Origin: CAZOOR01 sp964581505
GTDB taxonomy: Bacteria; Bacteroidota; Ignavibacteria; Kapaibacteriales; UBA2268
Direction: 5' to 3'
DNA: 26,567 nt
Assembly (NCBI GenBank): GCA_964581505.1
Contig: CAZOOR010000036.1
Span: 1 to 26,567 of the forward strand
Shown: positions 7,091 to 14,268 of the stretch, piece by piece
Layout: each line of letters begins with the position of its first letter
How positions within the stretch are numbered: position 1 is the first letter of the stretch
Program-made: the position numbers and the translations under genes
Notes under the pieces: model-generated
Told to the model about the DNA's origin: nothing
Database searches by the model: none
What the model saw: only the letters and a program-made list of their open reading frames with translations

Positions 7091-8380
7091 ATGCAGACAT
7101 TACTAAAATTGCTATTTTTGTTATTATTAATTAGTCCGCTAAAAGCGGAATTCTGCGACACAAGCAATGTTGTCTTTGGTATAACTAATGCGGAAATTAA
7201 ATATTTACGGTATTGGCATTTCCATAATAAATTTGACTCCGCCGATGTCCATTACACTTTTGGCGAAATACGTATTGTCGGTACAAACGGAACCGAGAGA
7301 GTTAGCATAATGCCGAGAAAAGATGAATACTATGCTGTTCAGGGTGATTCCGTTAACGGTATTGATAATATCCTAATGGACATAGCAAGAACAGAAAAAT
7401 TCAAATACGGGGCGAACTCCAAAATAGAATTCTTCCGTCATATATCAGCGACAATACCTTGTGATGCCGCTTTCCCGCCAAATCCCAATAATGACGGTTG
7501 GGGCGGACAAGCCTCTCATTGGCCTGATTATTTATGGGTTGTCGGAAAAAATAAAGTTGCCGATTTAAGTGAATTTGTGGTAGAGGTAGTTGATGCCAAT
7601 GATGAGAATAAACACATCGCAATTGATAGCGTCGGTGTGGATAGAAATCCTAATAGCGTCTTGGCACAGCGATATGGTACAGTGCCGGATAAAATTAATC
7701 ATATTAGAAATTTACCGAATTCATTTGCTGGTAGAGATGTGTATTTGAGGATAAAACCAAAACGAATAGGCACTACTCCTTATGGTATGATGATGAAGGT
7801 TATCCCTTCATGGATTTCTCGCTCGACTTTGATGGAATATGATAGCATTAAATCTAAAAAGGATTGCTCAGATGAAGTTTTTGAAAGTCTTATAAATTCA
7901 TATTTTAATCGCCTGATGGTTTATTGTGATAGTATAAGGGTTAAAACAGGCCATCTGCCTATTAATTTACCGGATATTGATGTGCTGACAGACGGGCAGA
8001 GACAGCTATATTATCAGATATTTTTTGAAAAAGTATTTATGAACGGTGATACAATTTTAGCTGAAAAACCAATGCCTAATGGTGGTGTGGCGTCAGTTGC
8101 TGACCGAAACGGTATAGATTTTAAAGTTCAAAGAATTATTCCTCAACCGGTTACACAAAATTTAACATTAATTGTTGATACAAAGAAAAAGATTAACAAT
8201 TTGAATATTGAATTATATTCTCCAGATGGAAAGAAAATAAATAATTTATGGTCGGGCAGTATTAACAAAGGTCGAGCAAAAATTAATATTGAAAATATTA
8301 ATTTAGCCCCGGGTGTCTATTTGTTGCATTTCCTTTCGGCTGACAAACAGATTGCAGTTTATTCATTTGTAAAGCAATAA
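7091..8380 (+). CDS. Secreted protein with a T9SS C-terminal sorting domain
   Basis: This 429-aa protein has a Sec signal peptide (about 1-19, ending LKA-EF). A large N-terminal region of unknown fold (about 20-345) follows, rich in aromatic and Asn residues. The last ~80 residues form an Ig-like beta sandwich with the type IX secretion hallmarks: IIPQPVTQNLTL, then LYSPDGKKI, then LAPGVYLLHF and a short final strand. Such domains route cargo across the outer membrane and are then cleaved or anchored. The cargo function is unknown. The ATG follows CGGAG. No T9SS machinery is encoded in this window, so it must lie elsewhere in the genome. Confidence 0.82.
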   Translation: MQTLLKLLFLLLLISPLKAEFCDTSNVVFGITNAEIKYLRYWHFHNKFDSADVHYTFGEIRIVGTNGTERVSIMPRKDEYYAVQGDSVNGIDNILMDIARTEKFKYGANSKIEFFRHISATIPCDAAFPPNPNNDGWGGQASHWPDYLWVVGKNKVADLSEFVVEVVDANDENKHIAIDSVGVDRNPNSVLAQRYGTVPDKINHIRNLPNSFAGRDVYLRIKPKRIGTTPYGMMMKVIPSWISRSTLMEYDSIKSKKDCSDEVFESLINSYFNRLMVYCDSIRVKTGHLPINLPDIDVLTDGQRQLYYQIFFEKVFMNGDTILAEKPMPNGGVASVADRNGIDFKVQRIIPQPVTQNLTLIVDTKKKINNLNIELYSPDGKKINNLWSGSINKGRAKINIENINLAPGVYLLHFLSADKQIAVYSFVKQ

Positions 8381-8405
8381 GAGCTGTAACATCACAAGTA
8401 TAATC

Positions 8406-8433
8406 AGCGGGCTGTTTTTTGCAGTCCGCTTTT
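8406..8433 (+). terminator. Rho-independent terminator (copy 2 of a duplicated module)
   Basis: The stem AGCGGGCTG/CAGTCCGCT and its T-tail are base-for-base identical to 6943-6970. It lies between the convergent T9SS cargo gene and the adenine methylase gene and serves the plus-strand gene. Confidence 0.88.
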
Positions 8434-8454
8434 GTTTATATTGTAGTGTTGCTA

Positions 8455-9405
8455 TTATCCGAACATTATTTGTTGTTGAATCGCTGTCTTTTTTATTATC
8501 TTTTGAGATGTAAGACTTGAATTATTATTTTCAATTCGTAATTTCAGTTCATTATTTGGAATGCTATTTGTAAAATCAAGATTTGATAATAATGCTTCAT
8601 ATATTGCATTCCTGTTACTTTCTTTTGCTCCGATATGATAAAAGTGTTCCTTAGTGGCTATATAATAATCTTTCCAAACGGTAAAAATATATTCATTTAT
8701 TCTGTATTTGTTGCTAAGCCAAGTTGAAAGAATAAACTTTGCTTTTGCTTTGATTAATCCATTTCGTAATGCTATTTCGTCTTCCTCCGTCCACGAATTG
8801 AAATAATCGGTATGGCGTCCGATGTAAGGAGGGTCGGAATAGACCATATCGTTTTTATTAATTTCGCTAAGAGTCTTTCTGAAATCCTGAACGACAAACG
8901 TGTAATCACCGTAATCAATTATTTCTGAAATATTTTTAACTTGATTAGTTATCTTGGTTATCAATGCAGGAGCAAACCTATTAGGTTTTCGGCAAAAAGG
9001 AACGTTAAATCCGCCTTTTTGATTAAAACGCATCATTCCGTTGAAACAAGAACGACTTAAAAATAAAAAATCAAGCGGATTTCCTTCTTTATTAAACCGT
9101 TGTCTTACTTCATAATAATAATCTCCGTTTGATTTCAACAGTTTCTCACCTTCTTTTGTTAAAAAATATCGCACAAGAGAACTTGTTATTTCCTTGCTTT
9201 TAATTGCATTATAGAAATTAATCAAATGAGGGTTTGTATCGCACAACAAAGCTTTTTGCGGTCTAATATTAAAAGCTACTACACCTGTTCCCATAAACGG
9301 CTCAACCCATCGTCCAAATTCGATATTTTCAATACTCGAACTAATCCATTCCACAAGTTTGGATTTAATTCCTTGTGATTTTATGGGTGGTATAAATATT
9401 CTCAT
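8455..9405 (-). CDS. D12-class (Dam-type) DNA adenine N6-methyltransferase
   Basis: This 316-aa protein has the alpha-class order of motifs. SAM-binding motif I is EPFMGTGVVAF (about 35-45), and an acidic LLCDTN segment follows at about 53-58. The target recognition region is in the middle, and the catalytic motif IV DPPY is at 191-194. Dam-family enzymes methylate adenine, often in GATC. The usual N-terminal KWAGGK-like segment is replaced by IKSQGIKSKL, so specificity may differ. The last ~50 residues are a basic, Asn/Gln-rich tail. The ATG overlaps the stop of a small upstream frame (ATGA), so translation is coupled. No restriction endonuclease is recognisable nearby; this suggests a solitary or phage/plasmid-type enzyme. 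Confidence 0.88.
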   Translation of the reverse strand: MRIFIPPIKSQGIKSKLVEWISSSIENIEFGRWVEPFMGTGVVAFNIRPQKALLCDTNPHLINFYNAIKSKEITSSLVRYFLTKEGEKLLKSNGDYYYEVRQRFNKEGNPLDFLFLSRSCFNGMMRFNQKGGFNVPFCRKPNRFAPALITKITNQVKNISEIIDYGDYTFVVQDFRKTLSEINKNDMVYSDPPYIGRHTDYFNSWTEEDEIALRNGLIKAKAKFILSTWLSNKYRINEYIFTVWKDYYIATKEHFYHIGAKESNRNAIYEALLSNLDFTNSIPNNELKLRIENNNSSLTSQKIIKKTAIQQQIMFG

Positions 9406-9559
9406 CTTTTTTTCTTTTTTGGTTGATTAGCAACAACCTTATCAAACAAATCGGTTCTCCCTTTAAATTCAAGGAAATCCCAAATATTCGTAATTATAAT
9501 TGTATTATCGTTTTTTCATCATTGATACTTTCACCGACATTTGTAACCATTACGCTCAT
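9402..9559 (-). pseudogene. Small gene (~52 aa) interrupted by a one-base frameshift
   Basis: An ATG at 9559 overlaps the stop of the upstream gene (ATGA) and is preceded by GAGGTGG at 9570-9564. This frame reads MSVMVTNVGESINDEK and stops after 21 residues at 9494. Adding one A to the A6 run (T6 on the plus strand, 9511-9516) would keep it open. It would continue through NDNTIIITNIWDFLEFKG and end in NQPKKKKR. It would then stop at 9402, exactly in an ATGA overlap with the methylase start. The downstream frame has no start codon of its own before a late TTG. I infer a true ~52-aa gene with a homopolymer deletion, or a sequencing error. I do not recognise the product. Confidence 0.65.
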
Positions 9560-9927
9560 TTTGCCACCTCTTTTAATTTTGTAACTGCTGAAGGTTCAGA
9601 GACAACAGTCCCGCGGACATTGTGCCAATCCTCGCCCTCAACGAGAATCGCATCGGGACCATCACGATGCTTTAATACCTCCTCTTCACTCATGTGAGCG
9701 AGGTAAACCATATCTTCTGTTTCTATATCTCCGATTTCGCCGCAAAACATACAAACCGAAGCAAGCTGCTCGTTATCCTCTTTGTCAATATAAATATAAG
9801 CAAATATGTCGCCACAGTTGCAGGTTACAGTCGGCATACCGTTCTGATTGTTGTTTGCAACTATATGGCCGCCGTGTTTTTTTATCCATTCTACCGCCGC
9901 TCGCTCTGTTTTAAATTGAGCATTCAT
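9556..9927 (-). CDS. Small Cys-containing protein of unknown function upstream of Dam
   Basis: I do not recognise this 123-aa protein. It has an N-terminal alpha/beta region with AAVEWIKKHGGHIVANN. Two cysteine pairs follow, TCNCGD (about 35-40) and CMFCGEI (about 59-65), spaced as in a zinc ribbon, and then an acidic C-terminal half. It has no signal peptide or membrane segment, so it is cytosolic. The ATG follows AAAGGAG, the best ribosome binding site of the cassette. It is the first of three genes joined by ATGA overlaps that end with the adenine methylase. A role in DNA transactions is therefore possible but unproven. Confidence 0.72.
   Translation of the reverse strand: MNAQFKTERAAVEWIKKHGGHIVANNNQNGMPTVTCNCGDIFAYIYIDKEDNEQLASVCMFCGEIGDIETEDMVYLAHMSEEEVLKHRDGPDAILVEGEDWHNVRGTVVSEPSAVTKLKEVAK
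9564..9570 (-). promoter_or_regulatory. Shine-Dalgarno for the frameshifted small gene
   Basis: GAGGTGG on the minus strand lies four bases before the ATG at 9559, inside the end of the upstream coding sequence. It supports the choice of that ATG and the coupled arrangement. Confidence 0.6.
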
Positions 9928-10230
9928 AATAACTCCTTTTTTTGATTATACAATTACATTAAATTTAATAATTATTTTACTAATAAACAATATGTTCTTT
10001 TTTTCTTTTAAATTCTCTAATAGCATATCAATACGAAACATATATATATATTAAATCATTATTATTTAGTTCCCTATAATTTACTAAAATACAATATATT
10101 AGGGATAAATATATATAGGAGTGAACTGTTGGCATAAGAAGAAATTGGTATTAATTTTGAAGCCGAATAAATTATAATTATTTTGCTTCTTTGTCAATGG
10201 CAATTATTAATATTAATATTTGAAAAGAAT
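9928..10230. other. Divergent intergenic region
   Basis: This AT-rich gap lies between the Dam cassette (minus) and the CDF exporter (plus). It must hold both promoters. I see runs of TA repeats (10041-10051) and an imperfect inverted repeat TCCCTATAAT...ATTAGGGA (10071-10105), which could be an operator. No small gene or RNA is recognisable. Confidence 0.4.
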
Positions 10231-11133
10231 ATGTCGCATAGTGAACATCATCATCATCACCATAAAGTAGAAGGCAAGAGATTATTTCTGACAGTTTTGC
10301 TCAACGTTATTATAACCGTGGCAGAACTTATTGGAGGTATTATTTCCGGCAGTATGTCGCTTATTTCCGATGCTGTGCATAATTTCAGCGATGTGCTGGC
10401 ATTAATCATCAGTTATGTTGCCAACAGATTAACAAGAAGAAGTGCAACAGAAGGCAAGACCTACGGTTACCGGCGCAGCGAAATACTTGCGGCTTTCATC
10501 AATTCCGCAACGCTTATTGTGCTGGCGGTTTTTATTCTCTATCAAGCCGTTATGAGATTTTTCTTTCCTGTCGAAATCGCCGGCGATTTGGTTATTTGGC
10601 TTGCCGCCGCCAGTATTGCCGTCAACGGTTTTAGCGTCCTGCTTATACACCGTTCGACACACGACAATATGAATATGCGTTCTGCATACCTTCATCTCTT
10701 CGGCGATATGCTGACCTCTGTGGCTGTTCTTGCCGGCGGCTTGCTGATGAAATATTATGAAATATATTGGATTGATGCGGTTCTTTCAGTCTTGATTGCT
10801 CTTTATCTGCTGCAAATGAGTTGGGGTATTTTCAAATCCTCACTCAAAATTATTATGCAGTTTACTCCAGCAGGTATTGACCTAATGGCAATAGCCGCCG
10901 AAGTTGAGCAAATCGCTGGAATTAAGAATATCCATCATATTCACGTTTGGCAGATTGACGAACATCATATTATGTTCGAGGCGCACGTGGATTTGGCGGC
11001 AGACGTGAGCATAAGCAAATTCGAGAATATTCTTGTCGAAATTAAAAAAATGTTGTCGAAATACGATATTGAACATATAACAATTCAGCCGGAGTTTGCG
11101 GCTGATGATAATAAGGATATAATTCATAATTAA
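10231..11133 (+). CDS. Cation diffusion facilitator (CzcD/ZitB-type) metal exporter
   Basis: This 300-aa inner-membrane protein has six membrane segments and a C-terminal ferredoxin-like cytosolic domain (about 210-300). Both metal-site motifs of the CDF family are present: HNFSD (His50, Asp54) in helix 2 and HLFGD (His155, Asp159) in helix 5. A natural run of six histidines stands at residues 6-11 of the cytosolic N-terminus. The C-terminal domain has HHIHVWQIDEHHIMFEAH, rich in possible metal ligands. The His/Asp set fits zinc, cadmium or cobalt export driven by protons. The open frame reaches back to a TTG at 10183, but the ATG at 10231 gives the normal family N-terminus. FmdE follows 13 nt downstream. 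Confidence 0.92.
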   Translation: MSHSEHHHHHHKVEGKRLFLTVLLNVIITVAELIGGIISGSMSLISDAVHNFSDVLALIISYVANRLTRRSATEGKTYGYRRSEILAAFINSATLIVLAVFILYQAVMRFFFPVEIAGDLVIWLAAASIAVNGFSVLLIHRSTHDNMNMRSAYLHLFGDMLTSVAVLAGGLLMKYYEIYWIDAVLSVLIALYLLQMSWGIFKSSLKIIMQFTPAGIDLMAIAAEVEQIAGIKNIHHIHVWQIDEHHIMFEAHVDLAADVSISKFENILVEIKKMLSKYDIEHITIQPEFAADDNKDIIHN

Positions 11134-11146
11134 TAAGGAAAACACA

Positions 11147-11749
11147 ATGGTAAATCCAAAAGATTGGTTGGAATTCGGGCAAAAATTTCACGGACATAAA
11201 TGTCCCGCAATGCCGAACGGCTTGCGAGTTGCGGCGGCGGCTATGAACAAACTCGGTGTGGAGCGTACGGGCGACAGTTTTCTGCATGTAATCCTCGAAC
11301 TCGGTGATAATCACTGTGCCACTTGCTTTGCAGACGGTGTGCAGGTAATTACCGGTTGCACTTTCGGCAAGGGAAATATAGAGAAAACATATAAAGGCAA
11401 ATGGGGATTGACCCTGATTGACAAGAAAACGAATCGTGCCGTAAGGGTAGCCCCGAAAGCCGAAGCAATGATGCAAACAAAGAAAACGGAGTTCTTCAAA
11501 AACTATCGCGAAAAGGGCGTACCGCCTACACAAGTCCCTGATGAAGTTGTGCAACCGCTGGTTGAAAAAGTAATGAATGCACCCACCGAAATGATAATGA
11601 ATATTTCCGACATTTTCGAATACAAATGGACGGAACCGAAGCATACATTCAACAGTTTTCCTTGCGATGAATGCGGCGAAATGGTCGTAATGGAATATGC
11701 ACGCATCAAGGGCGACAAACACGTCTGCCAAGACTGTGCAGGGAAATAG
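11147..11749 (+). CDS. FmdE-family protein with C-terminal zinc ribbon
   Basis: This 200-aa protein has an FmdE domain (about 1-150) with the characteristic FHGHKCPAMPNGLR (His15, His17, Cys19). The cysteine cluster CATCFADGVQVITGCTFGKGN (Cys57, Cys60, Cys71) is also present. A four-cysteine zinc ribbon follows, with CDEC at about 169-172 and CQDC at about 194-197. FmdE proteins were named from a methanogen formylmethanofuran dehydrogenase operon. In bacteria lacking that pathway their role is not settled and seems tied to metal handling. The ATG follows AAGGA, 13 nt after the CDF exporter, so the two form an operon; this favours a metal-related function here. Confidence 0.88.
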   Translation: MVNPKDWLEFGQKFHGHKCPAMPNGLRVAAAAMNKLGVERTGDSFLHVILELGDNHCATCFADGVQVITGCTFGKGNIEKTYKGKWGLTLIDKKTNRAVRVAPKAEAMMQTKKTEFFKNYREKGVPPTQVPDEVVQPLVEKVMNAPTEMIMNISDIFEYKWTEPKHTFNSFPCDECGEMVVMEYARIKGDKHVCQDCAGK

Positions 11750-11879
11750 GTATATAAATACAATTATTGGGCGTACAAGTTGAGTGCCAACACAATAAAT
11801 ATTTATTTATGACGTTACTCAATTTAATGTCGATTATTGAAATAAATATATGAAATAATACTTAATTACTAAATAAAAT

Positions 11880-11897
11880 ATTCTCATATTTGAGAAT
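11880..11897. promoter_or_regulatory. Palindrome before the barrel-like lipoprotein gene
   Basis: A 7-bp perfect dyad ATTCTCA/TGAGAAT with a 4-nt spacer lies 32 nt before the ATG at 11929. Its position suits an operator or a short leader hairpin. Nothing in the window identifies a cognate regulator. Confidence 0.3.
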
Positions 11898-11928
11898 TGT
11901 TTTCTTTTATTATTAAGGAGTATTTGTA

Positions 11929-12618
11929 ATGCGTTTAACAGTATTATTCATCTTAATATCTTTGATATTAGCAGGGTGTGCAAACAGTCTGGTTTATAGT
12001 CCGGCATTGAATTTGTCGCATAAGCCAATAGCAGAGAAGGAAGTTGATATTCAAGCCGGTGTAGAGATGATGCCCGAGACAAGACCGTCAGGATTAAAAG
12101 GCAGAAATTCAACTGTCGGTATCAACGGCAAAATTACTTATGGTTTTTCCAATTCATTTAATCTGGCATTAAGCGCTTGGGGGGATATTGAAGGCAGAGA
12201 TTCTTTTATCAGAACAGGATATTCGCTTAATGCACAATTTATTGATTCGCTCAATCCAAGCAGTCGTATCATTATTATCCCCCGTATTGGTCTTTTGTTT
12301 ACAGAAAACCAAATTTCAGCTTACGGACTAACTACATCTATTGTTTATCAAAAAGAATTGAATCGTAGAGTTGGGTACTATTTAGGCGGAGGAATTATTT
12401 GGGGGTACAAATCATTTTATTTATCCAAGAATAAAAATAATGAAGAAAGATTACCGATGGGCTTCGGTCTTCTTGCTAATTTGGGTTTTGTTTGGCAAAT
12501 GTCCGATGCAATGCGTTTGAATGCCGAAATTAATCCTGTTTATCAAATTAATACTTTCGATAAAAATCAACAATTGATTATTTCACCCCAAATCGGAATA
12601 GCATATACTATCCGCTAA
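11929..12618 (+). CDS. Lipoprotein with predicted beta-barrel-like body
   Basis: This 229-aa protein has a lipoprotein signal (lipobox LAGC, lipidated Cys17). Alternating amphipathic strands separated by short turns follow, for example FNLALSAWGDI, IIIIPRIGLLFT and LLANLGFVWQMS, ending in IGIAYTIR. This pattern resembles an outer-membrane beta-barrel or a beta-rich outer-membrane lipoprotein. I cannot name a family. The ATG follows TAAGGAG, a good ribosome binding site. The gene is flanked by a palindrome upstream and a clear terminator downstream, so it is probably transcribed alone. Confidence 0.75.
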   Translation: MRLTVLFILISLILAGCANSLVYSPALNLSHKPIAEKEVDIQAGVEMMPETRPSGLKGRNSTVGINGKITYGFSNSFNLALSAWGDIEGRDSFIRTGYSLNAQFIDSLNPSSRIIIIPRIGLLFTENQISAYGLTTSIVYQKELNRRVGYYLGGGIIWGYKSFYLSKNKNNEERLPMGFGLLANLGFVWQMSDAMRLNAEINPVYQINTFDKNQQLIISPQIGIAYTIR

Positions 12619-12661
12619 GTATTATTAATCTCATTGTTAGTATTGAATAATTATTAACAAA

Positions 12662-12694
12662 AATCCTCGCTACAAAAAGTCGGGGATTTTTTTT
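12662..12694 (+). terminator. Rho-independent terminator
   Basis: AATCCTCG (12662-12669) pairs with CGGGGATT (12681-12688) with one G-U pair. The stem runs into a stretch of T residues to 12694. It lies 44 nt after the barrel-like lipoprotein stop. Confidence 0.88.
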
Positions 12695-12759
12695 GTTTCT
12701 ATATTGTTACTACAAATATGAGTGAAGTCAATAAATGTCTGAATATATTGGAGGTTGAA

Positions 12760-12964
12760 ATGAAATATTCTTTAGTCCTATTGCTTGTTTGTTATGAAAT
12801 TCCCTTTTAATACTAATAAATCCTGTTTTATCTTTACGGAACCTTATATTGATGAACGTAATAATATGGATTATTGCGTGCTTAATAGGTTTGATGTTAA
12901 AGATTGGTATAAAGAATTTATGATAGAGAAATATTATATTCTCAGTTTCTTAATTAATGATTAG
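12760..12964 (+). pseudogene. Possible broken small gene or small ORF
   Basis: An ATG at 12760 follows a good ribosome binding site (GGAGG) and reads MKYSLVLLLVCYEIPF before stopping. That looks like the start of a signal peptide. In the next frame an ATG at 12794 opens a 56-aa frame (MKFPFNTNKSCFIF..., ending SFLIND) that stops at 12964. A single-base indel would join the signal peptide to the second frame. I do not recognise the product. It could equally be chance reading in an AT-rich gap, so confidence is low. It lies between two terminators. Confidence 0.3.
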
Positions 12965-12971
12965 ATAAAAA

Positions 12972-13001
12972 AAAATGCTATTCAATTACGAATAGCATTT
13001 T
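12972..13001 (-). terminator. Perfect-stem terminator of the NlpC/P60 gene
   Basis: A 12-bp perfect inverted repeat, AAAATGCTATTC/GAATAGCATTTT, has a 6-nt loop. On the minus strand it is followed by a long T-run (A-run at 12967-12975 on the plus strand). It lies 19 nt past the minus-strand stop at 13021. Confidence 0.85.
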
Positions 13002-13020
13002 AAATAAAAAATGTTTGTTA

Positions 13021-13809
13021 TTATTTTTTGTTTAGTGATAGTCTTGCCATATCCTTTTCGGTAATACGCCTACCGCCAATAAATCGTTTGCTGTAATAAT
13101 GGCTATTGAGTGATGAAATAGTAACACCATATTTGGAACTGGCATGAGCAAATAAATCGTCCCCAAGATAAATACCTACGTGAGAAACATAAGCGTATCT
13201 TTGCGTATGGAAGAAAATTATATCACCGAACTGCAAATGCTCTCTATCAATTTTAATACCTACCGAAGCATATTGCACTCTTGCGGTTCTTGGCAATCTG
13301 ATGTTTCCGGCATTTTTGAACATAGTCAGCACAAAAGCCGAGCAATCAATGGCACGCCTTGTTGTTCCACCGAAATGATAGGGGGTACCGAGCCAGTCCA
13401 TTATATTGTCCATCAATTCCTTTTTGCTGATACCGCTTGCCGTAAGGAACTCATCAGTATCATAGCCTTCGACAAATGCAATATAAATATCCGTTAATTG
13501 GTCCATATCGAAAACAATGTCATCTTCCAATTCCAACTCGTTGATGTCTTCACCTTCGAGGTATTCGGAACTAATAGAATCCATAGGATATTCGCCACCA
13601 CCATAATTTACTAAATGCGACAGCTCATCGGATTGTTCGATTGTCTCCATTGCCATATTGCGTGTCTTTTCGGGATTATAGGAGCGTCTTTTGCGTGAAC
13701 GTCTTTTGCGAGCGTCTAATTCTAAAAAATTAGCCGCTAAAAATGCAGGTATGAGAATTGCAAATATTATAATAAAACTTATATTCTTTTGTGTATTTCC
13801 AAAAACCAT
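13021..13809 (-). CDS. NlpC/P60-family cell-wall peptidase
   Basis: This 262-aa protein has an N-terminal hydrophobic segment (about 10-28) as signal or membrane anchor and a very basic stretch RKRRSRKRRS (34-43). An acidic linker (about 75-110) leads to the NlpC/P60 domain (about 130-255). The papain-like catalytic residues are all visible: Cys156 in AIDCSAFV, His210 in VSHVGIYLGDD and His222 in FAHASS. Such enzymes cut gamma-D-glutamyl-diaminopimelate bonds in peptidoglycan peptides. The start is fixed by AAGGAGG just before the ATG. The opposed basic and acidic tracts before the catalytic domain are unusual and could control access or localisation. Confidence 0.9.
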   Translation of the reverse strand: MVFGNTQKNISFIIIFAILIPAFLAANFLELDARKRRSRKRRSYNPEKTRNMAMETIEQSDELSHLVNYGGGEYPMDSISSEYLEGEDINELELEDDIVFDMDQLTDIYIAFVEGYDTDEFLTASGISKKELMDNIMDWLGTPYHFGGTTRRAIDCSAFVLTMFKNAGNIRLPRTARVQYASVGIKIDREHLQFGDIIFFHTQRYAYVSHVGIYLGDDLFAHASSKYGVTISSLNSHYYSKRFIGGRRITEKDMARLSLNKK

Positions 13810-14268
13810 TAAACCTCCTTATTACCATTCCAACTTAATACAATTGCGTACCTAAGTACTATTCAATATTTAAATTTAGAATATTCAAAATTACGTGAAT
13901 GCAAAAAACAAATTTTTTTGCAAGTATAAAAATAGTTTTTTAAAAATGAATTTATTTTAATAATCAGTTAATAATTTCGCGAGTAATAAATTCGCTAATA
14001 CATACGTAATAAAGCAGATGTATGATTATAATTAATTGAAAATAAAAGGAAAACTAATAGAATATTGATTATTTAAGGATAATTATTCACTTTGTCCAAA
14101 TATAAATGCCCTAATGGGTTCATTTTTCAATTATCTTTTAATTCTTGATTAAGAATAATATGATATTGTATGTCTATCTTCTTGCTTTTATTTACAGTGA
14201 TTTTTGATTATTTTATAAATTGAATAAAGCGAATTTCGTTATAAAGATATTATTTGAGGGAAATAATA
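13810..14268. other. Divergent intergenic region before speA
   Basis: This 459-nt, very AT-rich stretch separates the NlpC/P60 gene (minus) and speA (plus). It holds an 8-bp hairpin GCAAAAAA/TTTTTTGC (13901-13921) and an imperfect hairpin AAATGCCC/GGGTTCATTT (14104-14125). The latter could be part of a speA leader. I see no open frame with gene-like features and no known riboswitch. Confidence 0.4.
14258..14262 (+). promoter_or_regulatory. Shine-Dalgarno fixing the speA start
   Basis: GAGGG lies six bases before the ATG at 14269. This favours that ATG over the in-frame TTG at 14254, which lies upstream of the site. Confidence 0.5.

Noticed and set aside
9505..9520. Programmed -1 frameshift at the A6-C run
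   Set aside because: The A AAA AAC heptamer is in the downstream frame rather than the incoming frame, and no stimulating hairpin follows. A lost base explains the data better.
10071..10105. Imperfect inverted repeat as an operator of the CDF gene
   Set aside because: The arms match only partly and lie far from the start codon, so I mention it only within the intergenic description.
10246..10263. Six-histidine run as an engineered tag
   Set aside because: His-rich cytosolic N-termini are common in CDF exporters, and the flanking sequence is natural.
11769..11793. Possible terminator after FmdE
   Set aside because: The TTGG.../...CCAA arms pair only at the ends and no T-run follows.
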